A stretch of DNA of 64,000 nucleotides, from NCBI GenBank assembly GCA_030762935.1, contig CM060900.1:113518620-113582619 (forward strand). The letters run 5' to 3'. The translations under genes and the position numbers were made by a program. Below are positions 56,137 through 64,000 of this stretch, piece by piece. This stretch comes from Hymenopus coronatus. Taxonomy: Eukaryota > Arthropoda > Insecta > Mantodea > Hymenopodidae. The notes beneath the pieces were generated by a model, which was not told the origin of the DNA, did not search any database, and saw nothing but the letters and a program-made list of their open reading frames with translations. The stretch's first letter is position 1, and every line of letters begins with the position of its first letter.

Positions 56137-57804
56137 TCACATCCGACATCTGCAGGACAGGAGGAGTGGTGGGGGTGATGTTTCTGGGTGAGGGTGTGGG
56201 AGGAGTGTTTCGGGGCGCCGGCGCGCCGGCACGCCGCCAGCCGCCTCCTGCCCCTGCTGTCGCTCGGGTACGATAGTACCGTTCCCTTGCGCAGCCCTGG
56301 GGGAGAAGTTAGGCTGCCTGGCTGGCCAGCGCACCTTAGCTTGGGTGGGGGGCTTTTGTCTGGGTTTGGCTGGAACTTCTTTGTTGCGTGGGGGTTGGTT
56401 TGTGTTGTTACCATCCCGTGGCTTCGCAGGGCCACGCTCAGCCCTTTGCGCCGTAGTGGTGTTGGTGGCTATCCTTTGTTGCGCCGGCTGTCTTGCAGGA
56501 GGGGCAGGTGCAGTTGTTGGCGCCTCTGAGCGCTGATTGGCTACAGGTGCTGTTCTTGCGACCTGCTGTATTTCTGGCGGCGGTCTCCTGGCCGCTATGA
56601 CAGCGATCCTCTTAGGACAACCACCATAACAAGCGATATGATCGCCACCACTGTTTGCGCAAATCGGCTTCGCGGTGGGAGCTATCTCGCAGACCTCTTT
56701 AGGGTGGGCGCCTCCGCACCTTAAGCAGCGCAGGTTACGGAAGCAAAAGTGACTGGAGTGGTTAAACCCCAGGCACCGGTGACATTGAGGGGGCCCGCCA
56801 GAGCTCTTGGAAGGTTCAATTTTGACCCTGAGGTAACAGATGGTGGTGACGCCATCTATCTTGGCCTTTGGGTCATTGGCCCGCTCCACTACTACGAGGA
56901 AGAGGGGGAGGGGAGATTTGGGGCCTTGCCCATCTGGAGCGGACCTGGTGAGCTGCTTCACCAGTCTTGGGGTGATGCCCTGGCGGATGAGGTCTGTCGA
57001 GATATCCTCCACCGAGGTGTCGACTGGTAGGCCACGAATGACCCTGCGAAGGTCACGGGACTTGTCCAGTCCGAAGGTAAAATGAGGAACACCTTTCCTC
57101 TTGAGGGCTTGCAGTATGAGGTTATAGTCCTCTAGAATCTTCGCCTGGAAGACGTAGAGGTGCTTGTTCTTCCGAACCGTGCACTGACTCGATAGGGATG
57201 GCATTACCTCCTTGAGGAAGCCTACCACCCCCTTAAAGTCGTCCACGATAATCGGTGGAACGTGCCTCCTCGACCCAGGATTCTGGGCGGGCCCAGAATC
57301 TCCGGGGCGGGATGTTGTCTGGGATTGGCCAGAGGGCACGCCCTCTGCAGCCAATCGGGTTTGCCTCTTCTCCTTCCTCGAGGCCACTACACGAAATTCG
57401 TCCTCTCCGTCTGTGGAGAGGCCGGAAGAGGACTCCTCATGATCTACCATCATGGAGGATGAGTGGTACGACAGGACCGAGGTCCTGCCGCTGCGGTGTG
57501 AAATGTTACTGCACACACTGGCACAGTCATCGTCGGAGTCGTGCTCCGGAATTTGGTCTGCACGTGAATCTGGTTCGCGCGGGAGGCCCTCATTGGTAGC
57601 TTGCTTGGATGAGTCCAAACATATGATCTTGCCTTTACCGCCTTGGCGTTCCTGGCTAGATCTCTTTTTGCCCTCTACAGTAGCAGGGCCACTGGAGGGC
57701 AGGGTGGCTGCACCAGTCCTGGTGCTGGCAACGGCCGCTGCTTCATCATAGGCAGGCCCGCTTGGGGCTTTGCCTTTGGATGGTTTGGATTTGCTTCTGG
57801 TCAT
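56137..57804 (-). CDS. LINE ORF1 gag-like protein, open for 555 codons
   Basis: Nucleic-acid-binding ORF1 of a jockey-clade LINE. N-terminal low-complexity region (residues 1-175); a PRE-type domain around residues 180-320 (FLKEVMPSLSSQCTVRKNKH, RRVIRGLPVDTSVEDISTDL); then zinc knuckles CHRCLGFNHSSHFC and CLRCGGAHPKEVC. A third, CANSGGDHIACYGGC, has serine where the second cysteine is expected. The C-terminal third is proline- and basic-rich. The frame is uninterrupted, unlike ORF2. ATG 57804 opens the frame after a roughly 250-bp 5' UTR. Same gag architecture as the jockey/TART/HeT-A group. Confidence 0.88.
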   Translation of the reverse strand: MTRSKSKPSKGKAPSGPAYDEAAAVASTRTGAATLPSSGPATVEGKKRSSQERQGGKGKIICLDSSKQATNEGLPREPDSRADQIPEHDSDDDCASVCSNISHRSGRTSVLSYHSSSMMVDHEESSSGLSTDGEDEFRVVASRKEKRQTRLAAEGVPSGQSQTTSRPGDSGPAQNPGSRRHVPPIIVDDFKGVVGFLKEVMPSLSSQCTVRKNKHLYVFQAKILEDYNLILQALKRKGVPHFTFGLDKSRDLRRVIRGLPVDTSVEDISTDLIRQGITPRLVKQLTRSAPDGQGPKSPLPLFLVVVERANDPKAKIDGVTTICYLRVKIEPSKSSGGPPQCHRCLGFNHSSHFCFRNLRCLRCGGAHPKEVCEIAPTAKPICANSGGDHIACYGGCPKRIAVIAARRPPPEIQQVARTAPVANQRSEAPTTAPAPPARQPAQQRIATNTTTAQRAERGPAKPRDGNNTNQPPRNKEVPAKPRQKPPTQAKVRWPARQPNFSPRAAQGNGTIVPERQQGQEAAGGVPARRRPETLLPHPHPETSPPPLLLSCRCRM

Positions 57805-58060
57805 GGTGGTAGAGGACAGGGATACTTGCCCTGCACCCTAGGGTGCAGTGCACAAAAACACACCTTGGTTTACCCTCACCTGCAGGCAGCAGGGGTTAAG
57901 AAGCAGGCCGAAACAGAGGACCGGACGCTTTGTTAGCGCGCCTTACCCGAACCTAGTAGGTTGGATGGCTGTGGCCTTGTTTCGGCTACCCGCTGCCTTT
58001 GCACTTCCGATGGTCTGGAAGTGCACTCCGCTCTTATTGGAGTGGTTGGCCGGATCACCT
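57805..58060 (-). promoter_or_regulatory. LINE 5' UTR with 18-bp palindrome
   Basis: Untranslated leader between the gag insertion point and ORF1. Jockey-clade leaders usually carry an internal RNA polymerase II promoter; none was identified here. A perfect palindrome CTGCACCCTAGGGTGCAG lies at 57831-57848, only 27 nt before the ORF1 ATG, and could form a hairpin near the start codon. Confidence 0.5.
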
Positions 58061-59064
58061 GAAGCAGCCCAATAGGGTTTCTTCCAGTGGTGGTGGCCGG
58101 CCAATCAGGGTCCTCGGTGTTAAGCTGGTGATGTTTGTCAGCTGATGCTTTTCTGATTGGTAGCGACGAAGGCAGGCTTCTGCATGTGGCGCTAAAAAGT
58201 GCCTGGAATGCCAGAGATGGCCTGGAAGAGCAGGAACTGAAGAACTCGGAACAGCGCTCTCTCTGTCGAATCCTGGGGTCCGTCTCTCCTTATGGTCACC
58301 GATCATCAGTTGCTGTCTTATCTCGGCGTCATGCACCCCGACGACGAAGGAGTAGGCCGCTTCTTGGGTCACATGGCTAGGTGGTAGATTCATCAGGGCT
58401 TTGTTCGCAAGTTGTTCGATGGCTATGGCGAACAACTACATTGTTTCACTTTGCTGTTACAGCCTCACCTTAAGCTGATTGCGGTAGGCTGTAGCAAAGC
58501 TATTGTTACACAAGTGGTTCCCTGCGGACTTCGTGGACGTTGGAAACGGATTCAGTACTTCTGCCGCTTGTCCCTGGATGCTTGCTGTCAGCTGTGCGAC
58601 TTTCTCTGCTGATGACCATTGGTTGTGGGTAAAGACAGCAGCGAACTATCGGCGAAGACTTCGAAGATTGACGTCCCATCGTACTTGGATGGTTTGACTC
58701 GCGCGACTGTTGTATGGCGTCCGGGCGTCTCGACCTTCATATTTTTCAGCCTTCCGTGGAGAATGTTTTATATCATGGCGTTTAATTACTTGGCGCCGCT
58801 ATCAATTCATCCCTCCAGGGCTTTAAGTTGTTCCCTGAGATCTTCCAGGGCACCAACGCGTTCTCCGACCCGCCCCAGAACGTTAACACGTTTGTCAAGT
58901 ACTTTCATCCTTAGCCGAACTCTTCTATCCCTCCTCCTCCAAGTTGCTCCAAGTCCTCCTTCACGGACGAACAGTTGTTTGTCGATTTTGCTGGAGAGTT
59001 TCGATTTCAATTTCTCCAATGCCGACTCCGTTTTGTCTTCCATCTTCTCCACTTCGGATTCCAT
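58055..59064 (-). pseudogene. gypsy gag, interrupted
   Basis: Minus strand. Charged, probably helical N-terminal part MESEVEKMEDKTESALEKLK, then LRMKVLDKRVNVLGRVGERV and LEDLREQLKALEG (59064-58807). Next the capsid-like retrotransposon gag core in broken frames: KYDGTSIFEVFAD, FAAVFTHNQWSSAEKVAQLT and ASIQGQAAEVLNPFPTSTKS, then IEQLANKALMNLPPSHVTQE, AAYSFVVGVHDAEIRQQLMI and RPPPLEETLLGCFR. The last residues should lead into the zinc knuckle C..C, but the LINE insertion intervenes. Confidence 0.8.
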
Positions 59065-59277
59065 TCCGGTTTTTATTTATTCCTTTGTGCGTTTCATTTC
59101 AGTCTCCATTTCCGTCTGCACCTTCCCTAATGAGGAATTCACTGTGGTTATTTCACTTCCCACCCTGTCCATCCTTTCCATTCCTTATTTCATATCTGCC
59201 TTAATTTCTTTAATTTCGGCCACAACCTTTTCACCATTTCCTCCATCTCGGCGCGAAAATGCCACTTCTGACAGCAG

Positions 59278-59702
59278 TGTAACAAATGCCTTTTTGACTC
59301 AACGCTTAGTTACAAATATACTTTTTGGTTCACCGCTGCAAATAATTCACTCGAAGCGTAGACAGTTCACTGCTGCCCGCCATTCATGGTTCGCGTACCT
59401 ACGCTAATACTGCAGTCACTCACGACCCAGTATAATTCACAGCACATCTGCACTGAACTCCTTCCTCCTTTTATAGCTAGAAAATTACGTCACAAACTTT
59501 CTGGAAACTTGTCGAAGGTACTATAAGTCGAAGCTTAGAGAAACATCTCCAATATGGGAAAGAATCATCCTGAAGGATCCTGTTGCGGCGCGCCGTTGTT
59601 TACGCATCCAACTGCGATGTTACACATTCCAGCTCCACTGCTGTATACCGGAGCGAACATGAGAACTATCACATACTGGACGGCATTGACATAATATTAA
59701 CA
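59278..59702 (-). repeat. Probable 5' LTR of the gypsy element
   Basis: On the minus strand the stretch begins TGTTAATATTATG (59702) and ends GGCATTTGTTACA (59278), 425 bp, a TG...CA unit. A TATA box TATAAAAGG lies at 59475-59467, with an initiator-like TCAGT at 59456-59452. After the end comes CTGCTGTCAGAAGTGGCA, a candidate primer-binding site. No second LTR exists in the window to confirm the ends. Confidence 0.5.
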
Positions 59703-59794
59703 AATACCTAATTAGAATTTGAAAATTCCTTGCACTCCCTTTAAAAACAACCGCTGAAATTTGCTCTAAAATTAATATCTGACAAAATATTAAG

Positions 59795-60179
59795 AGGCGG
59801 CGCGTGGCTGAGGGGTTAGACCGTTAGGTTAGACCTAGGTGGAAGGGGTTCGATCCCAAGCGCTCTCATGTAGGATTTGTGGTGGAGAAGCGGCATCTGG
59901 GCGGGTTTTCACCTGGTCCTCCGGTTTCCCCCGCCACTCATTACATCAATTGCTCCACCATCACATTTCGTATCATCCATTTCGCTTGCATTTCATTTCA
60001 TCCAGTTCCACACGCTCATGCCTGGCTGCGGGCCGACCAGTCGTTCCAGGTTCTATATTCTGTGGTTTCGTGACATTGGCTCCCCGACAGGCTTCTGACC
60101 CTTAGGCATTCGCTTTTAAGTCCTAGGGGATGTCAGTCCTACCTACCGGGAGGGTAAGCCGAAAACGAACGAACGAACG
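59795..60179 (+). mobile_element. SINE family E, full copy with perfect target duplications
   Basis: tRNA-like head GGCGCGTGGCTGAGGGGTTA (box A) and GGGGTTCGATCCCAAG (box B), then GGCGGGTTTTCACCTGGTCC and TTCCCCCGCCACTCATTACA, ending with GAAC tandem repeats. Flanked by AAATATTAAG at 59785-59794 and 60180-60189. It lies 80 bp from the gypsy LTR start. Among the youngest-looking insertions here. Short open frames inside are chance. Confidence 0.88.
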
Positions 60180-60189
60180 AAATATTAAG

Positions 60190-60704
60190 GCTAGACGTAA
60201 TCCTGTTCTTACTCTTTCAATTACGGAGAAATATATGGGAATTATATACAATTAGTTTTGCTATTTAATAACTTATAAATTAAAACAACTGCATACCAGA
60301 CATGATTTTTAAACATAGTTTTATATATGCACACTTTCGTTCTAAATAGCATGTCCAAAATATTCTAAATTTAGTAAATCATTTAAAATGTGCACTAGGT
60401 TAGTAAGTAAAAACCTATTTTCAGGATGTGAGCAAAGTTTCATATGCAAAAGTCCCGGCTTTACCTACAGCCACAGTAAAAGTTTCCCAAAGAATGCACA
60501 TCGTTTTTAACTTTCCTGGCTGTTAAATATGCTGTGTTCAGAACAATATTCCATGATAAAAGGATCTCCTATTTTAAGCTGCGTACTTCCCAATACGTAA
60601 GCAAAAACATAAACGATTGTAATTTTGAAACAAAGTTCACGACTGGATAGCGCAAAAGCATTGAACATAATTAATAATTATCTTTCTCGTTAAAGTTCGT
60701 CCGA
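60190..60704. other. Non-coding, nothing recognised
   Basis: AT-rich; no gene or repeat family recognised. Confidence 0.45.
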
Positions 60705-61590
60705 CAATGCCATACTTTTTACTTTCTCTACACGTACTATGTACATAGTATATAGAAAAGGTATTGTATACCACCCGAAAATTGGGTACCGAGATTTCAC
60801 CCAAAAAGTGTTTTGAGGTCTCCTGAATAAAAAAGAAAGCCCTTTTAGTGCGTGTGTGTCTGCGTGTGTGTGCGCATGTTTCTGTAGTTGCGTGTATATG
60901 TGTGTGTGTGCGTCCGTATGTGTCTTTCGGCAGCATAACCCAAAAATAAATAGACGGTTAAATACCAAACGTGGTATTCAAATCTAGTATATTCCAATGA
61001 TGCAACATGAAGATTTTCAAGAACCCCCCCTACCGTTTCCTTGGAAAAATTGTCGAAAATTTTGTTTTTCTCAAAATGTTTTGTCTCCAATGATCTAGAT
61101 TAAAGCATTGTATGTCAAAGATATTTATTTACATCATAAATAAAATGTGTATCTTGAATTTACTGGGAATAATCTCAGAAGACCTCTTCATTCTGGATGT
61201 TTTTTGCATAACTGGTAAAGCGTAACAGACAGAATCTTGCTACACAAAAAAATGTAGATCTCGTTATTGCACACAATCTGTTATATACATTTTTTGTAGT
61301 GTTGGCCGTTTTCGAGATATTACGTGTTAATGGTTTCAGTTTTAAACTGCGTAACTTTTTCATGTGGGAATTCATCTTTCGTTTCATCCCTCTTTTGTTT
61401 GTCTCTGATGTGCAAAGCGAAATCCTAATTTCGATTGTTTCACATAGCGAATGTGGCTGTTTAAAGGATTTGACTATCGCTAAGCCTACCTTATTTCTCT
61501 TCTACAATCAGGGAATTAATTCAACTGTTTCTGCTAATGCTAATCTCAATTACCACGATGTGCCTAAAGGAATAATCTTTTGTAGCAGTA
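60705..61590 (-). repeat. Family alpha dispersed repeat, nearly full
   Basis: Minus-orientation copy showing the outer end well: ACTTTCTCTACACGTACTAT, GTACATAGTATATAGAAAAG, GGTACCGAGATTTCACCC. It then has a long GT-rich stretch (60851-60915), CGGCAGCATAACCCAAAAAT, TACTGGGAATAATCTCAGAA, GGTAAAGCGTAACAGACAGA and TTTGACTATCGCTAAGCCTA. Confidence 0.85.
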
Positions 61591-61634
61591 GTTTATAGAG
61601 AAAGTCATGAGAATCGAACACATCCGATTTCCCC

Positions 61635-62140
61635 AATTTTTACTTTCTCTAACAAGTATGTACAATGAACATAAAAGTTCGAGAATACATTCGATTCCAT
61701 TAACATTTCGATACTCAGACTTCACCGGAGATCCAAGTTCTGAGACACTCTGGAAAAAAAAAAAGTATGTTTCGAAACGTCGTGCAGCATAGCTCAAAAA
61801 TGAAGTCCGTTAAATACCAAACTTTGCATTTAAGTTCAGTATATTCCAAAGATAGGACACGACGATTTTGTAGAAAATCCTCCGAACCACAACTACCATT
61901 TACTGGCTCAGTTTTTGAAAATGTTGAGTTTTTCAAAAATGGCTCTAAGTATTTTGATTAAAATATATGTTTAAGATATTTTCATGACAAACGAAATGTA
62001 TATCTTGAATTTTTTGAAAATAGCCTCTGAAGACCTCTGCATTCTGGATGGCCTTTGTATAACCGGTAAGCCATAAGAAATATACAAAAAGTTACTAGAC
62101 AAATATAGATTTAGATTTTGTTTTTAAAGAAAGATATGTA
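61635..62140 (-). repeat. Family alpha dispersed repeat, tandem to previous copy
   Basis: Starts again with TTTTACTTTCTCTAACAAGT, then ATACTCAGACTTCACCGGAG, CAGCATAGCTCAAAAATGAA, ACTACCATTTACTGGCTCAG and GTAACCGG-type CCGGTAAGCCATAAGAAATA. Same orientation as the copy before it, separated by about 45 bp. Confidence 0.8.
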
Positions 62141-63469
62141 AGTAGAACACATAAGATTTTTTTATACAATACAATTAAAGTCGAAAAAAGAACAAACTAA
62201 CAAAGGCGGTTTTAAAGTTTATATCGTAAACTTTACGATGATAAATATTCGCTTTCTGCCTCTCTTTCTACGAATTCCAAATAATACCTACCTATACTAA
62301 ATAAAATCCGTAATACGCTGTTAGTCATATCACAAACTCAATACCCGCATATCTAAAACGTTTTAGGGAATATTTCAAGAGAAAGCAGAATTGGCGTCAG
62401 TTGGATATTTGGGCTATTTAACCGTAAAAGACAGGTCTGTATTTATTGTTTCTAAGATGAGCTCAAATTATAGAAGCGACTTTGTTTCAATTATGTATGG
62501 TATTAAATCATATCATACAACGCGAATTGTATCTGGAAATTTGTGCTTAAAAGAACGGTGCAGAGCTGTAACCTCATGTTCGATGACGTCACATACCAGG
62601 CGAACTGATAACAATGGAAGTGTAAAAGATATGGGAAGAGAACCCTCTGATCGGTCTGCGTTTTAAGTTTTAACACCGCAATACAGTTTCAGACAAGAGA
62701 GCCCCTCTATATTAGCCCTTTTAGTTTCAGGCTGTCATGTCCTGCGCTCACAGTTTTCGCCGTGTTTTAGCATCGACCCTTGTATGCTGCCACCATCTAG
62801 TGGCCATAGTCCAGTAACTGGCAGGTGTTTAAAATTATGCCTGCCCTCTTTCCGCCTTTCAAGAACTACACTCTTCCAACCGCTATGGTTGTAGTTACCA
62901 AAAGACATCATAGGTAACGCTACCAGTACATTTTTATTGGAAACAGGTTTTACCACCGCAGTTATTGTGTGTTTTGAAATATTCATCATATTGTACAAAC
63001 AAAATTAATAAAGTCACTTTAAGCTTTCAACCGATAGGATAAAAATAGTAATTTATTCTTTTAATATCAATACAAATATATATTTATGGACACCTTTGTG
63101 ACCTCATATCTACGGTTGTATGTATACAATTGTAAACTTTTTTACACTCGTAGATACCTCATCCATTGTGCATACAATAATTTTCAAGCACAGAGAGAAG
63201 TGTACTACTTCTCTCTACATAAATACCATATTTCTCAAGTCAAACGTTTGACACATTTAAATAATCTTTAAATAGCTCAAGTAAACGGGTAGTCAAAATC
63301 ACCCACTCCTTGAAATTCATTTATTAACGTATTTCGTATCTCCTGCATAGTATAGTTGGAAGCAAAGATTGTTAACTCCCACACTTGGTATTTCAGTTCA
63401 TCACTTTCGTGAGGTTATGAGGTACGGCACTAATAATTCTGTAAGGGAACCGCCCCTCCCCTCTCGGCC
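62141..63469. other. Non-coding, nothing recognised
   Basis: AT-rich with a GC-richer patch at 62700-62900 (GCTGCCACCATCTAGTGGCC). No gene or repeat family recognised; open frames lack motifs. Confidence 0.45.
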
Positions 63470-63940
63470 CTAAAATACCTATTACGTAGAACTTTTACGA
63501 AACTTTTTATCAACGAGCACTCTAACGACTATGATTTTAATGTATAATTATATCTTGAATTTTCTGGGAACTCCCTTTGGGGTCCTGTTCCTTCCTGATG
63601 ACTTTTTGCCCCTTTTGGCAAACCATGATAGGCAGAGAAAATATTACTGAAAAAGAAGAAGAAAAAAAAATAGATCTCCTTAAAACACGCAATTTATATA
63701 CTCATTCTCTCTTTTTTTTTTTTTTTTTTTTCCTTTTTTTTTGAGCAGGTGACCGTTTCTGAGATATTCCTAGTTATTGGTTTCAATTTTAGAACACGAT
63801 TTCTCAAATGCAAAGTCGTTATTAGTTTTTGTTTCACCTGATCAAGAAAGGATAACGCAATCTGAATGCATCAGATAGAGACCAGCTCTTGAAATTTTTG
63901 AACATCGCCTTAGCCAAGTATATTCCCTTACTACAGTGTT
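63470..63940 (-). repeat. Family alpha dispersed repeat, partial
   Basis: AACGACTATGATTTTAATGT, ATCTTGAATTTTCTGGGAAC, TTGGCAAACCATGATAGGCA and GACCGTTTCTGAGATATTCC, then GTTATTGGTTTCAATTTTAG, with a T-rich tract at 63711-63740 as in the copy at 48243-48775. Confidence 0.75.
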
Positions 63941-64000
63941 CAGTGAAGTATTGTGGTGATTAAATAAAACTGGTTCTGCAAAGGTTTATATCGGTATACG

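Larger units (their letters stand above)
52990..58060 (-). mobile_element. Jockey-clade LINE inserted in the gypsy element
   Basis: About 5 kb on the minus strand with 5' UTR (58060-57805), ORF1 (57804-56137), ORF2 (55986 to about 53290) and a 3' UTR of roughly 300 bp with CGT repeats (52966-52991). The gypsy gag reads up to about 58057 and the protease region resumes left of about 52930, so the LINE landed within gag. GGGCTGC occurs at the gag side (about 58062-58068) and near 53006-53012 and may be a worn target duplication. The 3' boundary is uncertain by about 80 bp. Near full length but inactivated in ORF2. Confidence 0.82.
50830..59702 (-). mobile_element. Ty3/gypsy LTR retrotransposon, 3'-truncated, split by a LINE
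   Basis: Order on the minus strand: probable 5' LTR (59702-59278), gag (59064-58055), [LINE insertion about 58060-52990], protease (52833-52540), linker (52336-51904), reverse transcriptase (51903-51260), start of RNase H (51259-50830). Integrase and 3' LTR are absent; the element is cut at about 50830. It is GC-richer than the surroundings. Frameshifts occur in gag, pol and at the RT active site, so it is dead. Both gag and pol read in the same direction as the inserted LINE. Confidence 0.85.

Noticed and set aside
56188..57599. Plus-strand open frames opposite LINE ORF1
   Set aside because: Antisense of a recognised gag-like protein; no independent motifs.

Overview
This is a eukaryotic nuclear window, almost certainly from an insect with a large, repeat-rich genome. 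AT-rich single-copy DNA is densely interrupted by decayed mobile elements, many tRNA-headed SINEs, and one recognisable host exon. That exon is the first coding exon of an EFHD2/swiprosin-1 (Swip-1) homologue on the minus strand at 24853-25028. It has a consensus splice donor and an upstream GC-rich promoter-like region with an NRF1-type site. I favour a polyneopteran such as a cockroach because of the repeat style, but that is inference. No bacterial gene, operon, CRISPR array or functional rRNA/tRNA gene was seen.

Layout, left to right. 0-1.4 kb: broken hAT transposase of the CGGBP1-like type. 1.4-22 kb: mostly non-coding, with copies of a very abundant dispersed repeat (called family alpha here), SINEs of several tRNA-headed families (called A-H here), a hairpin insertion with a 12-bp target duplication (2726-2831), a small TIR element (18719-19064) and a dead Tc1-like element (20330-21258). 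22.0-24.2 kb: two neighbouring long inverted repeats, which would lie in intron 1 of the EFHD2 homologue. 24.85-25.25 kb: the EFHD2 exon and putative promoter. 25.5-26.5 kb: an element with diverged ~78-bp terminal inverted repeats, related to the hairpin insertion.

27-50 kb: more alpha copies and SINEs; a ZBED-type hAT relic split by a SINE (30362-31582, resuming after 31874); a 939-bp TIR element that keeps both ends of a transposase but lacks its catalytic core (34184-35122); a hAT element with 33-35-bp TIRs and a SINE inside it (39053-40323); a jockey LINE tail abutting a truncated mariner (41369-42535); a cluster of four alpha copies with alternating orientation (46.7-48.8 kb); and the 3' end of a Helitron with PIF1-like helicase remnants and a CTAG terminus (48815-49698).

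50-60 kb: the largest coding-like block. It is a minus-strand Ty3/gypsy LTR retrotransposon (gag, protease, RT, RNase H start, one probable LTR) split by an almost full-length jockey-clade LINE (ORF1 gag with PRE domain and zinc knuckles; ORF2 endonuclease plus RT). Both are inactivated by frameshifts, a stop or motif loss. A hAT internal-deletion derivative lies beside the truncated gypsy end. 60-64 kb: a SINE with perfect target duplications, then more alpha copies.

The genes do not form a pathway. The window records repeated insertion, truncation and nesting around the 5' end of one host gene. Element boundaries are approximate unless a repeat end or target duplication is stated. All family assignments rest on reading motifs by eye, without any database search.
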